Shown: positions 48,896 through 57,070, numbered from the stretch's first letter. The stretch is 64,000 nt of DNA from Forficula auricularia (GCA_024734495.1 JALMQS010000066.1:4617490-4681489), one strand, 5' to 3'. Numbers and translations are program-made. Notes: a model not told the origin generated them from the sequence alone.

Positions 48896-51800
48896 GATAA
48901 TTTATTTTCAATTAAAAAAAAATAATAATTACTTATAATTTTTTTTTTAATGTAAATAATATGTTTGAATATACTGTATGTAATTATTCTTTAAATAATT
49001 GCACGCGTTTTGATATTAGTGAAATACTGGTCACGTGATGTCACTAGATTTTTTTCGGGCCAAATCAGTCCCGCTCTGTACGCGACACCGAGAACATGAT
49101 CTCCCTTGCACTAATCCAATTCATCTATGGAATTTTATTTTAATTCGTGATTATTAATAAGTTCAATTATTTCAAAGTGTAGCCATACTTATAATTAATC
49201 TTTCGAGTTGGTTTCCGAGTCGTCAGGTATCATGAAAATTCCAAATAGGCATCAGGTGAGCTCACGACTTGGTACTAGCTTTTGTAAAATAATTCATAAT
49301 TAATCATATGAATATTATTTCTAATATAATCTTAGACAGAGTATTTCACTTAATTAGAACATTGGTTTAATCTAGTAAAAGAACTTTCAAATCAAAAATA
49401 TTTAATTTTTCAAGAATTCGATGTTTCTTTCAATCTTTCAGGTACCTTGAATTAAAAAATTGAGTATGTGTGTGTGACTAATTTAATTATTTGCATTGAA
49501 TTGCTTTGAAAGCTTATATTTTACTTTTTTACTAAAAAATTATTTTATACGAGTTTTAGCCTGTTGAGAGTTTAATTCTTTTTCAGGTGTTTTTATTTTG
49601 CAATGTTTTTACACATTTCAACTCTATATAATAGACTTTGAATGCAATTTCATTATTAGTATTAAAATATTTAGCGTGTGTTAAGAAGAAGTAGACGCTA
49701 TTGATAAAACTCGTGTACTATACTTGATTAATATAAAATTCTTTATTTCGAGTCTGAGCTTGTTTCAATGTCTCCAATGGATATAGACTTGTCTCGACAT
49801 GTATCCGAGATTGTTATAGAAGCGCCCAAGCTTATATTTCGAACCCTTTTCTTTCTATACCAGGATCAGACATTCTACAAAATTGCATTTCAGAGAATTT
49901 ATTATTTTTTACTTTACCATACAGGGTATGGTCAAGTATTGCAATCGTGCATGAAAAAAGTGGGTTTTTTTTTCAAAATATCTCAAAAACGGATGAAACT
50001 ATTTTGATTAAAAAAATTGAAACCATGGCATTTCGGTCTACAATAAAGCCCTAATAAGTGACAATCGAAAAAATTATATTTTTCGAGATAATAATTATTT
50101 TGTCAAAATGTCTGTTAGTCTGTCTGGTTGTCTGTGCGTTACCAAATTTTGTGGACGAGCTAGCTAAAAAAACTAGTGTGAATATCAAAACCAAATTTCA
50201 CACGTAGTTTTGGTCCATTGAGATTAAGAGCTGATTAGATTTTGGTGCATATCGACCCAAAATTAAATGGGGTGGAGGGGGGGTTTAAAATTAAAAATCT
50301 AAGCCATTTGAGCAAACTCAACCAAATTTTGTATACATAATCAGTGGGCCCCCTCTAAAAATGCAAAAACTAACCCCCCTCCCCTACATGATTATAAATA
50401 ATTTTATTAAATATTAAATATAAGTGAGGGGCCAGGTTGTATGGTAAAGTCAAGTGGATGGCCACACCAGAACACGTCAGCTTAATTTTTATCTTGAATT
50501 GTTTGTAAAATATTTTCAATGAAATAAAGGGAATTATTTTTTCGAAATTTCTTCAGATTCTTTTCATTTGCTTTTAAGGGAAGAAAAAATTTATCGAAAA
50601 CATTTTTTTCATTAAATAATTATATACAATGAATTTATATTTATTAGTTAGATTTTTTAATCAAATAAATAAAAATTAATAGATATTTATTATGGGGTGT
50701 TCATTTTAGAAAATCATTTGATACGAAATTTGTTTTTAATCAAATTTAAAATTTATTTTTTCCAATAAAATTTCCTCGGCATGCTTGCAAGCTAAAGTCT
50801 ATTGGGCGTGTTTAATTTGATAATAAAATTTTCAAATCAAATTTAATTTTTTATTTTCGTAAAAAAATTAGGATTAGATTTTTTTTTCAATTTTTCAGGT
50901 AGGTACCTTAAATCCAAAAAATTAAAAATCTCTCTCTCTATCTATCTGCGTGTGCGATCAAATAAAATATAAATTTTTTTGGCACTAGAACGAACTGAAC
51001 GATTCTGCGTTCTTGACTAGTGATAAGAATGGGGAATCCGGACAAAAAAATTATGACTACGTTTTTGAATTAATGTGAATTATGGGAATCTAGACAGATC
51101 GACATTAGATATTATTATGGGACCTGAATGAACTTTCTACGAGCTTTCGTTTTTCCACTATTGTGGGTTTAGAAATCCAAATTAACATATACATGAACGA
51201 ATGAACATTTCTCAATTTAAAAGTTTTTATTTGAGTTGTTGATTCACAAAGAGAAACAAAGAGGTTGTCCTCTCCTTGATGCTTGATATATGTGTGTATG
51301 TTTATTCGCATCAAGCAGAGGACAACCTCGTTGTTTCTAATTGAAAAGTTTTTGTTTTGCCTCGTTGTTTCTCTTTATGAACAATTCTCAAACCAAAACA
51401 CGAAGACTAAAGAAAGCAAAATATTAATTACTAGTTAAAAAAATAAAATAAAATAATATTAACTCCTACAGATATTTATTTTTATTTCAAATTATTTATT
51501 TACAATAATGAAGCTGTTGAAGCTTTTATTTTGTGATCAATTTTATTAAGATTTTAATTTTTATTTAAATCATACATAATTAATTATAATTATTTAATGA
51601 ACACGAATACAATCTTGTATTATTTATTCATGTTCAATAAATAATTATACTTTAATGATGGAATTTTTTTGAGGTCTTTTGGATATGGTTGTTTACCTGG
51701 TGGATAGTAATATAGGATTTTTAGGATTATTTTTTCATGCTAAAAATCCTATATTACCATCGACCAAGTAAACAACCATATCCAAAAGACCTCAAAAAAA

Positions 51801-52467
51801 TTCCATCATTAAAGTATAAATTTCTGGATACACTGGCATATTAGCATGATGATCGCCATCTAAGTGCTCAAAACTTAATAAATAATTATAATTAATTATG
51901 TGTGATTTAACTAGAAGTTAAAATCTTATTTATTTATTGGCTAACTAGACAAAAAACAAAGTGAGAAGCTAAAAATTTATTTATTATTTATCTTTTACTT
52001 TTACGATTAGACATACTTTTACATAGGGTAGGGCGCCATGGAAAAATTTTAAATGAAAAAAGGCGCCGCGACTCAGGAAAAGTTTGGGAACCCCTGGATA
52101 ATTTCTTAGAAAATTGAATTTTTTTTAATTCGTTTTTCTAATAGTTAAATAAATTTTTATATAAAAGATTAAAATATTCAATATGGCCTTAAAATTACTT
52201 CTTTATAGTAAAATATCATGCAGTAAACATGCAGGTTTGAAGTCTCTGGCAAGCACCATTTGTACAATGGACGAGGTCACAGGCAAGATCTACAGTAGGG
52301 AAGCTGTGCTCGGAGGAAAGTCCAGTGGCAAGTTGTCTCTCTAGAATCCGATGCAATCCAGAGCATTCGAGCAGCCGTTGAGGAGGCGCAGCTGATGCAC
52401 ACACCACTTCGCTGCAAGGCTGGATGTCTTGAGAGACGAAGTGGTGCACGGAGAGAACTCGCACCAT
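33423..52467 (-). CDS. HPS3: BLOC-2 complex subunit HPS3 orthologue, 16 coding exons
   Basis: Spliced CDS of 3,240 nt (1,079 codons plus stop), joined from 52257-52467, 46101-46324, 45779-46034, 44619-44857, 44419-44542, 43057-43322, 41644-41765, 41287-41565, 39575-39925, 39341-39505, 36065-36191, 35719-35955, 35481-35645, 35239-35415, 35052-35166 and 33423-33604. Every intron is GT-AG and all phases join. The family member in human is about 1,004 residues and starts MVQLYNLHPFGSQQVVPC; this one starts MVRVLSVHHFVSQDIQPC. Similarity recurs to the C-terminus (LSIDELYKVLP against human LELKDFMNVLP). HPS3 works with HPS5 and HPS6 in BLOC-2, a cytosolic complex on endosomal tubules that delivers cargo to lysosome-related organelles; in arthropods this would mainly mean eye pigment granules (inference). 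The first intron is 5.9 kb and, like others, is loaded with repeats. Identification is from remembered family sequence, not a search. Confidence 0.9.
33713..34905. mobile_element. Palindromic MITE with GGCGTAGCCA ends, HPS3 intron 15
   Basis: Left end TGGCGTAGCCAGAAAATTTT, right end TTGGCTACGCC. Long internal inverted arms (GAACCTGAGGTTTGCTAACA near 33880, inverse near 34620-34645). Same family as the fragment at 18242-19210. Confidence 0.65.
35052..35166 (-). CDS. HPS3: HPS3 coding exon 15 (residues 982-1019)
   Basis: Acceptor ATTATAG|GAC, donor TCAG|GTGGGT. Encodes DWKCLVALLQRKIKV, equivalent to human LWWKKLLPELCQRIK. Confidence 0.87.
35239..35415 (-). CDS. HPS3: HPS3 coding exon 14 (residues 923-981)
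   Basis: Acceptor TTTTCAAG|GC, donor AAA|GTATAT; 59 codons, phase 0. Encodes LSLQVLCSKVREATILVLDF then CPQALLQYAK, matching human [20 protein letters not shown] and CPEAVIPYAN. One of the most diagnostic exons. Confidence 0.93.
35481..35645 (-). CDS. HPS3: HPS3 coding exon 13 (residues 868-922)
   Basis: Acceptor TTTACAG|ACA, donor CAA|GTAAAT; 55 codons, phase 0. Encodes TLEKILFENTRPAYLQKMPP and ends NKSLIKLQ, preceding the LQSLICG-like helix of the family. Confidence 0.85.
35719..35955 (-). CDS. HPS3: HPS3 coding exon 12 (residues 789-867)
   Basis: Acceptor TCTCAG|GTA, donor CAG|GTAAAA. Exactly 79 codons in phase 0. Encodes VFLNFLPSRIGISGTVASSV, with SGTVASSVLQQFLEKYF matching human PDVVLQELFFKLTSQYI in pattern. 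Confidence 0.88.
36065..36191 (-). CDS. HPS3: HPS3 coding exon 11 (residues 746-787)
   Basis: Acceptor TTTCTAG|GC, donor CAA|GTAATA. Encodes FSDLATLLIEHQPAELAAVL, similar to human [20 protein letters not shown]. The intron before it is 3.1 kb and carries two palindromic ribozyme-like elements. Confidence 0.88.
36571..37004 (-). repeat. 434-bp near-perfect palindrome with hammerhead element in its loop
   Basis: In HPS3 intron 10. Left arm 36571-36762 and right arm 36812-37004 are nearly complementary. The inner part is the GCCGAGAGTAGCA element family, but complementarity continues outward into sequence not shared with the other copies (GCCTTCAAGCAGCCAACACT near 36571 and its inverse near 36985). 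The right arm repeats the GAAACUAUAGUC half of the ribozyme in plus orientation. Confidence 0.8.
36737..36786 (-). ncRNA. Hammerhead ribozyme candidate (best preserved type)
   Basis: Minus strand from 36786: stem I GUAAU-A-GA pairs with UC-GUUAU; CUGAUGA 36778-36772; stem II GAGGGC/GCCCUC with an AAA loop; GAAA 36755-36752; stem III ACU/AGU; canonical GUC cleavage triplet with the cut after 36744. All conserved core bases present. Confidence 0.75.
37331..38005 (+). repeat. ACTTTACCATAC repeat family, long copy
   Basis: Starts ACTTTACCATACATGGTCAA and ends with GTATGGTAAAGTCAAGTGGA and GCCACACCAGAACACGTCAG; the first 12 bases and the GTATGGTAAAGT near the end are inverse. Body includes TCAAAAACGGCTGAAACTAT and CCAAATTTTGTGGACGAGCT. 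Non-coding; located in HPS3 intron 10. Confidence 0.7.
38925..39120 (-). mobile_element. GCCGAGAGTAGCA element copy in HPS3 intron 10 (3' to exon 10 on transcript)
   Basis: Left end TTTTTGCCGAGAGTAGCAGA, then the same body as the 36.65 kb copy (GACAATAAAAGAGTGTGTCT) and an inverted right arm starting near 39096 (TTCCAGCAGAAGACACTCTC). Carries an intact hammerhead core at 39010-39059. Confidence 0.7.
39010..39059 (-). ncRNA. Hammerhead ribozyme candidate
   Basis: Same sequence as the 36737-36786 candidate in core, stem II, stem III and stem I. Lies 280 bases downstream of HPS3 exon 10 on the transcribed strand, so it is in sense orientation within the pre-mRNA. Confidence 0.73.
39341..39505 (-). 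CDS. HPS3: HPS3 coding exon 10 (residues 691-745)
   Basis: Acceptor TAATTAG|GC, donor CAA|GTGAGT. Encodes PISLPELDLGLTVLLVQRGS and AINTLKRLSGENLVKLL, which fits the human LTAMSYLRKLDTSGFSSIL region. Confidence 0.85.
39575..39925 (-). CDS. HPS3: HPS3 coding exon 9 (residues 574-690)
   Basis: Acceptor TTTTAG|TTG, donor AAG|GTAATA. Encodes HAANFFQRSGLGPSDIVQRI, with SGLGPSDIVQ equivalent to human SGLSMAEVLA, followed by helical segments typical of a solenoid. The exon lies between two hammerhead-bearing insertions (39.0 and 40.2 kb). Confidence 0.9.
40120..40290 (-). mobile_element. GCCGAGAGTAGCA-type element copy in HPS3 intron 8
   Basis: Opens GGCGAGAGTAGCAGAATTTT and keeps the body GACAATAAAAGAGTGTCTTC and the hammerhead region, but lacks a clear right arm. 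Confidence 0.65.
40204..40253 (-). ncRNA. Hammerhead ribozyme candidate with structure-preserving changes
   Basis: As the 36.7 and 39.0 kb candidates, but stem II reads GAGGGC/GCUCUC, turning one G-C into G-U, and the stem I bulge is G instead of A. Core and GUC triplet unchanged. Sense to HPS3. Confidence 0.72.
40437..40900 (-). repeat. Uninterrupted copy of the 3.45-4.70 kb repeat
   Basis: Reverse orientation, HPS3 intron 8. Contains both halves joined at about 40680 (CGTCCCCGATTTTTTCTACA on the element strand), so it shows the empty site for hairpin element A. Confidence 0.6.
41287..41565 (-). CDS. HPS3: HPS3 coding exon 8 (residues 481-573)
   Basis: Acceptor TTTCTAG|TG, donor AAC|GTAAGA. 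Encodes WTLYSLRVPDACTLYNDML, matching human WNLYIVNTISPVQLYKEMV, and ends FLEACALLGEYHL, matching FKESCGHLGDCY. This is the transition into the alpha-solenoid half. Confidence 0.92.
41644..41765 (-). CDS. HPS3: HPS3 coding exon 7 (residues 441-480)
   Basis: Acceptor TTTCTAG|GGG, donor GA|GTATGT. Encodes GISPFEEPVCLIGWRPFIG and KKLFISGSHLVLFASS, corresponding to human [20 protein letters not shown]. Too short to stand out as an open frame; found by splice signals and family match. Confidence 0.85.
42249..42310. repeat. GCCGAGAGTAGCAG element, deleted to its short hairpin
   Basis: TTGCCGAGAGTAGCAGAGTT followed by a minimal hairpin of ACAAAGAGAAACAAA and its inverse (42275-42309). Same outer motif as the 6.08-6.32 kb element, with the ribozyme-bearing loop lost. 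Confidence 0.6.
43057..43322 (-). CDS. HPS3: HPS3 coding exon 6 (residues 352-440)
   Basis: Acceptor TTTTTCAG|AA, donor TTT|GTAAGT. Encodes HHAQLVGTLCLISTQQEGFL, then VLHALTETGLETYTVRF, matching human FLHVITSNNLQCFTVRC. Last blades of the propeller-like half. Confidence 0.9.
43396..44396. mobile_element. Foldback element with TA duplication, HPS3 intron 5
   Basis: Ends GTCCAGGCAAATTACG and CGTAATTTGCCTGGAC, each next to TA. Extensive inverted arms (about 43396-43700 and 44090-44396) including CTTAGGGTAGTAATATTG-type sequence and GAACCGGTACTA. TA duplication suggests Tc1/mariner-superfamily mobilisation. The donor of exon 5 at 44419 lies only about 20 bp away. Confidence 0.75.
44419..44542 (-). 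CDS. HPS3: HPS3 coding exon 5 (residues 311-351)
   Basis: Acceptor TTTTTAAG|CC, donor AAG|GTATGT. Encodes PSLEKWKINNLLQLKSFKED and a hydrophobic core LVFKPLYTRK similar in place to human LQLLPIYQTG. Confidence 0.8.
44619..44857 (-). CDS. HPS3: HPS3 coding exon 4 (residues 231-310)
   Basis: Acceptor TTTTTCAG|ATG, donor AAG|GTATTT. Starts DVISQNMTHINWEQ and includes a Cys-rich stretch (CLKSPTCSNPKNPNIFCLEC) with no counterpart that I recall in vertebrates; four cysteines in about 20 residues could be a lineage-specific insertion. Confidence 0.8.
44919..45749. mobile_element. Long-TIR element in HPS3 intron 3
   Basis: TACAGGGTGTTCCACAGAAC at the left and its inverse ending at 45749, with about 150 bp of inverted similarity at each end (GTTCATTAAAAGTTTTCGTG; AATAAATTATTAACAACTAT). 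Non-coding centre. TATA or TA at both edges. Confidence 0.75.
45779..46034 (-). CDS. HPS3: HPS3 coding exon 3 (residues 146-230)
   Basis: Acceptor TTTAG|GTGACTGG, donor ACG|GTAACTG. Encodes VTGNLIFAAEKSLVFFKF, equivalent to human VKGDLLVGCTNKLVLFSL, then an alternating beta-strand-like stretch (FLVENIICAMNSEFLHVLRI). Confidence 0.9.
46101..46324 (-). CDS. HPS3: HPS3 coding exon 2 (residues 71-145)
   Basis: Acceptor TTTCAG|GA and donor CAG|GTTTTT. Encodes NYVATLEYKPGREMRYARVY and, at its end, MIEIPLKQNPTALACCQ, which matches human IIEMPLSEAPLCISCCPV. Belongs to the N-terminal propeller-like part of the protein. Confidence 0.9.
46441..46652. mobile_element. Hairpin MITE in HPS3 intron 1
   Basis: Arms AAAGGGTAAAACCTTAGAAT followed by TCACCTTGTGCCCGG (46499-46533) are mirrored by CCGGGCACAAGGTGAATTCT onwards (46584-46619). 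Arms continue imperfectly outward. Markedly more GC than the flanks. Confidence 0.7.
46657..46713 (+). rRNA. 5S rRNA-like fragment
   Basis: GATCTCAGATGTTAAGCATA, GGTTAGTTCTTAGATGGGTG then ATAAATG, in 5S order. Closer to the usual GGTTAGTACTTGGATGGGTG than the 62.6 kb copy but shorter. Lies in HPS3 intron 1, antisense to the gene. Confidence 0.6.
47425..48092 (-). repeat. ACTTTACCATAC repeat family copy, inverted
   Basis: Reads in reverse: CTTGACTTTACCATACAACC at the left, CCCTGTATGGTAAAGTAAAA at the right. It and the 49.9 kb copy form an inverted pair about 1.8 kb apart in HPS3 intron 1. Contains a tandem duplication of the TTTTGCATTTCTAGACTTCT block. Confidence 0.7.
48862..48893. repeat. 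(TA)n microsatellite
   Basis: About 16 TA units. Shorter TA tracts are at 10280-10300 and 42944-42965, and a CA tract is at 12367-12380. Confidence 0.85.
49911..50484 (+). repeat. ACTTTACCATAC repeat family copy
   Basis: ACTTTACCATACAGGGTATG through GGATGGCCACACCAGAACAC. HPS3 intron 1. Confidence 0.7.
51231..51375. repeat. Relative of the 6.1 kb palindromic element, core lost
   Basis: GATTCACAAAGAGAAACAAA at 51241, GAGGTTGTCCTCT, the CATCAAGCAGAGGACAACCT block at 51309, then TTTTTGTTTTGCC. Lies in HPS3 intron 1. Confidence 0.6.
51576..51905. repeat. Nested palindrome in HPS3 intron 1
   Basis: Outer arms AATTAATTATAATTATTTA near 51578 and the inverse near 51880; inner arms GGAATTTTTTTGAGGTCTTT (51660) and the inverse ending at about 51812, enclosing AAATCCTATATTACC/GGTAATATAGGATTT-like sequence. 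Foldback-type element. Confidence 0.65.
52257..52467 (-). CDS. HPS3: HPS3 coding exon 1 (residues 1-70)
   Basis: Starts at ATG 52467 with context ending AAG-ATGG if the upstream exon is joined. MVRVLSVHHFVSQDIQPC aligns with the human N-terminus. A strong acceptor (pyrimidine tract then TTTTGCAG) sits directly upstream, so the exon itself begins at 52468 and a 5' exon must exist. The donor, ATG|GTGCTT, is weak, but it gives ...HCTNG joined to NYVATLEYK, matching human AGDYLVAIEEK. Unusually Cys-rich and less AT-rich than its surroundings. Confidence 0.85.
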
Positions 52468-53513
52468 CCTGCAAAATGGGAAAACAATTCAAGTAGAAGT
52501 TACTATCAGAATTATTGAAAAGGATTAGGCTATTTTTTATGGTCAAGTGTAATTCATTACTAGAGATCGGATTTTTATGCAGTAAAAACTGCCAAAATAT
52601 GCAGTTAAAAATGCTGAAATATGCAAGTAATATGGAGAATTCGTTGAAATATCCAAATATATGCAAGATGGCAAAATAAATTTTTTTATTCACTAAAAAA
52701 AATTAAAATTGAAGACAAAAACACTATATATTTGAAGGAGTGCTATGAAAAAAATAAAATGATAAAGTAAGCTCTAGATACCAAGTGTCAAATATGTACT
52801 TTTATTGCGTAAAAAATTGCACAAAATTCTCATTACGCATTTAATATATTAAAAAATCTTTAAACTCAAAGGAATATTAGGTGCTTTTGAATAAAATAAA
52901 CATAATTAAAATAATGTTTCAAAAAATGTGAACGAAAAAATACGGAGGTGGGGGGGGGGGGGGGTTTATTTAACAGACACGATTGAATTGTATTGCTTTT
53001 ATTTTTTATATTAACAAGCTTTTCTTATTGACGTACAAATAATGAACTAATGAAATAATGCAAATATTTGACCGGCTATAATCTGATGTCTACAATAATT
53101 TACACACACTTCCAAACGCACACGAACACTCAATGGCCAAAATGGGCTATAGTTAACGAAGGCCATTAAAAATAATAATAATCATAATGACAAAGAAATA
53201 ATTAACAAAGGATCTCAAAAATAATTAAAATTTGATTCTAAATGTGAATAATTTATCTTTACAAGTATTTTTCTAAATTATCTTCACGATATTACGTCTA
53301 CAGTCACTTAAAATTGATTTAAATGATGAAACAGAGCGCTCCACATCCACAGACCTAATGGGGGCTAATTTAAAGAAACTTAAAACCCCCACTTTTACTT
53401 TCTGGGGGTAGGGGGGAATGAAAATCTAGGCCCTTCTATCAAACTCAACCAGAAGTCTATGGTAAAGTCAAGTGGATGGCCACATCAGAAAGTGTCAATT
53501 TATTTTTTTAATG

Positions 53514-54380
53514 CAATCGAATGCAAGAAGGGGCGCCCCGCAATGAATCTCGAATGATTCCTGGATTACCGAAGAAGAGGAATAGATCAAAAGAGGACAG
53601 TGTAGGCGTAGATGTTTGTGCACCCGAGTTTTGAAGGTGGAGGAGTTAACAGTGTTTCGATTATTTGAGAGTGAGGGAGCGGCGTGCAGAGTGCTTTGGT
53701 CGGGGTAACATTGAGTGGGGTTTAAGTTTGGCTAATCTGCAGCAAGGAAGATTGGCTTCTTATTCAGGTCCAAGCGATTTTACAAACCCCCACAAATTCT
53801 CACCATCTACAAGGCCCAAATCCGCCCCTGTCTCGAATACGGCTCTCATCTGTGGAGAGGAGCCTCAAAATATTCTCTTGCTACCCTTGATGCAATTCAG
53901 AAACGAGCCGTCAGGCTAATTGACGATTCTACCCTCACCGACTCCCTCGACTCGTTGGCTCATCGAAGAGATGTCTCTGCCCTTTCCCTTTTCTATAGAT
54001 ACTATCACGGCAGGTGCTCTGATGAGATAAAATCAATAATTCCCCCCAAAGCATGCTTTGCACGCAGCACACGTTTTGCCGACTCCCAACACTCTTTCGC
54101 GGTCAAATTGGAAAAGTGCCGGACCACTTCATTCGCGAATACATATATCCCCATGACTTCAAGGAACTGGAACTCTCTCCCAGCCTCTATCTTTCCCAGC
54201 ACCTATGATCTTCAAACCTTCAAAACCAGGGTGCATAGACACCTACGTCTACACCCTCTCACTTAATCAACTTTCCCTTCTCTTCGGTAATGCAAGGGTC
54301 TTTCGAGATCCATAGGGGCTACATCTTTACTGGTGCACCCCTTCTTGCATTCGATTGCATTAAAAAAAAAAAAAAAAAAA
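53514..54380 (+). mobile_element. Jockey-like LINE 3' end, inverted (twin-primed) copy
   Basis: From 53800 the plus strand encodes IYKAQIRPCLEYGSHLWRGA, then LAHRRDVSALSLFYRYYHGR, MTSRNWNSLPASIFPSTYDL and FKTRVHRHLRLHPL, with 3' UTR and a 20-base poly-A at 54361-54380. The stretch 53514-53800 is the 3' portion of a related copy in reverse orientation, including the terminal unit that precedes the poly-A. A head-to-head pair of 3' ends fits twin priming or two nested insertions. The intact poly-A suggests relatively recent activity. Confidence 0.75.
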
Positions 54381-54824
54381 ATCGGGTCGTTTATATACAT
54401 TAGGAAGAGAGGCTTGTTTTAACCAAAAAGACTATAGTTTTAATATATTGTATTTAATTGTTTAGAACGTTTAGGTGATTAAATTTGGAATACGCTACAA
54501 TAAAGAATGCTAGTTTTTAAATCATTTCATCATCTATTTAGAAAAATAATCAATAAAAACACAAATAAAGTAAAAAGGAAATTTAAACGAAAGTGATTCC
54601 CGGGACAAAGGCTATGGCGCCCTAGCTGTAAAACACCTGCTATATAATAATAAGACGAAGAGAAATAAGGGGTAAGAATATCATTAAGCCGTTTTTTGCT
54701 AAAAACACTTATATGATATGAGGCTTGTTGGAATTAAAACCGGAAAGAAGTCACGAGTTTTTATTTTAAGAATGATTCAAATGGCAGAGACTTCTTCTAT
54801 TATTTAATATTTAGGTAGATAATA

Positions 54825-55634
54825 CAGTGAAACCTTGATATAACAAAGCTGAAGGGGATTAGAAAATATTCGTTATTACAAGTATAATTCGTTACAATGA
54901 GGTTTGTTATATAGAGGTCAGGTTGGTCTAAGATTCGTTTTAAGGAGGTTCTTTTGCGACAATCCACAGAAAAAGTTTTAGCCTCGTAACCACTCTATAA
55001 ATATGAATTTTAGGTTATGTTTATTAACGTGACTGTACTTTTTGCACTACTATATTTCTTTATGAATGGATCGTTTTCAAGCCATTGATCTTATATCCCC
55101 TCCACTAAAAATAGTCGCCCAAATATGTTTTTTTTTTATTTTTTATCAAAACTAGGTAAATAAGTTCATCAATGAAATAAAATAAAATAATGATCATTTT
55201 CCCACCCTTTCCCAATTTACCATATGTAAAAAATGTCATTTTTAATTGCAATTATTTCATGTTTGGTGTGGTTAATAGTCTTCAAATTTTAACAGTGTGT
55301 TTATTAAGCTTTTAATGATTTATATACCAAGTTTCGAAGACTTCTTGAATTTTTGCATTTGTGAAAGAACTACCTTAATATGGTAAGCCGTGAATTCTTG
55401 TTAGATGGATTGGTAGGATACGTAATGTAAAGGTTATAGGTTGACAAAAATCGTTATACAGAGGTAAATTATACTTTCTATTTATGTTCTGCAATGATTG
55501 AAAATTCGTTATAAAGAGGTTTTTAAGAAAAGGTATATTTTGCATTAACTCTTACGGACAATTTTAGTGGATTTCAAAGAATTTGTTAATTCGAGGAAAT
55601 CGTTATATTGAGGTTCAATATAAAGGTTTCACTG
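54825..55634. mobile_element. pogo/Tigger-like MITE
   Basis: TIRs CAGTGAAACCTTGATATAAC and the inverse of CAGTGAAACCTTTATATTGA, flanked by TA on both sides (54823-54824, 55635-55636). Subterminal repeats of TTCGTTATA/GTTATATTGAGG type. 810 bp, no coding frame. Sits in the intron between the candidate 5' exon and HPS3 exon 1. Confidence 0.75.
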
Positions 55635-55710
55635 TATAAAAACAAATTAAAAATGAAATCAGAATTAAAATAAAAAATAAATTATATATAAGGATATGAA
55701 AATTACTTAC

Positions 55711-55777
55711 TTGTCTACAAATCGAAACAATGTCTCACCAGACACTGATAATATTTTAAAACCAACTGGGTTAAAAG
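55711..55777 (-). other. Candidate 5' exon of HPS3 (UTR or N-terminal extension)
   Basis: A 67-base stretch between a usable acceptor (TTTAATTCAG) and an excellent donor (CAA|GTAAGTAA). Joined to the acceptor at 52468 it stays open and runs in frame into the HPS3 start, giving AFNPVGFKILSVSGETLFRF then VDK before MVRVLS. The peptide has a WD40-strand look. No upstream in-frame ATG is visible before a stop, so either it is untranslated, or it is an internal exon of a longer protein or of a different upstream gene. The acceptor at 52468 shows that some 5' exon exists; that it is this one is inferred. Confidence 0.5.
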
Positions 55778-56284
55778 CTGAATTAAAGAGGTTTGTAAGT
55801 AAATTCAAACCAATTAATTTAATTAAAAGCTAATTAACCTAATTGGTTTCACGCCTTTATCAATTCCATTTATATCTCCATGCATTAGGGGAAATGACAA
55901 CATTAGAATAGAAATGAAATAGCGATATATACCTATACTTATTAAATTATTCGAATATAAAAATATAATAGAAATTATATATATATTATGTACATTTAAA
56001 AAATAGAATATTTACCCGTATATTTAATTCAATAAATATTATACATTGAAACAAGTGAAGATTTTTTGAATGGTTTCAAAGTTTCACTTTTATTGATCAA
56101 ATAGGAATTCGTTTCTTTTTTGTTGACATCAATTTGTTTCTATTTTAGATTTCAATGATCAAACTGATAAGAAATGAGCCAAGTTGCTAGGCTAGGGGAA
56201 AGCAAACAGCTGATTCCAGGGAACCGCGAAAATTGAATAAGTCAAAGTGAGTTTGGCCCTTAGACTATATAAATATATATACCT

Positions 56285-57070
56285 TTGATCAGGGACGGCG
56301 GAACCGTGGGTTCAGGAGGGTCAGCTGACCCCCCTGGGAATTTGTCAAGGGGTCAGGGACCTCCTAAAGAAAGAAATTTTACCGTTACTTTACCCAAAAA
56401 CAACTTTATTTTATTACCTTTTGAACCTAAACTCAAGCATTATAACTACAAACAGAAATTTGAACTCTTTTTTCATTCAATTTTAAATAAAACTACAACT
56501 ACAACCTGCTCAAAAATGGGTTAAATTGTACCAATTTTCTTCAAAATCCCCCCCCCCCCCCCCGTTTTCTGGGAACTATTCCATACCACCCAGACCTACA
56601 TCACTTTTCAATTTTTGACACCCCCCCCCCCTGGTCTAGGATCGTACCGCCGTGCTTGGTTTTGATTTTTATATAAATGTGTAGCCAGGGACCACACATG
56701 GGGGAGGGGGGGGGGGGCTTGAAAATTGTTTAATTTTAGTATTATATGCTAAAGATAAAAGCGGTTGGAGGGGTTACTTTTCATGAAATTGGGGGGGGGG
56801 GGGGGTTATAAAGCTAAGGGGGCCACCCTTGGTTTGGCGAAACGATAACCAAAAGAAACACGCTATATTTTGAATTTTCTTTTTTAAAGTTTATAAAACA
56901 TGGATGTTTTTTCAGTATTTTTTACGTCAAGTGTGTATTGAACTTTTTTTTTAGTATTCGCATCTTCAATCTAAATCACACTTTCCTAAAGATTTTCATT
57001 ATTTGTTAGGTTTGAGGTTTTGACCTTTTATTTCGGAGTTTTTATATAAGTGGGGGGGGGGGGGGTATGG
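56285..57070 (+). repeat. Poly-C/poly-G-rich repeat block
   Basis: At least five C or G runs of 9-16 bases in 800 bp (near 56548, 56618, 56708, 56791, 57052). The part 56287-56662 has inverted ends (TCAGGGACGGCGGAACC; GGTACGATCC-type), suggesting a decayed DNA transposon. Confidence 0.45.

Larger units (their letters stand above)
51062..52207 (+). repeat. Intron-1 segment duplicated upstream of the gene
   Basis: ATGGGAATCTAGACAGATCG (51082) and GGCTAACTAGACAAAAAACA (51939) onward recur at 58482 and 58799. The copy here ends about 50 bp from the donor of HPS3 exon 1. It also contains a hAT-like end (GTTTGGGAACCCCTGG, about 52085-52100). Confidence 0.65.
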
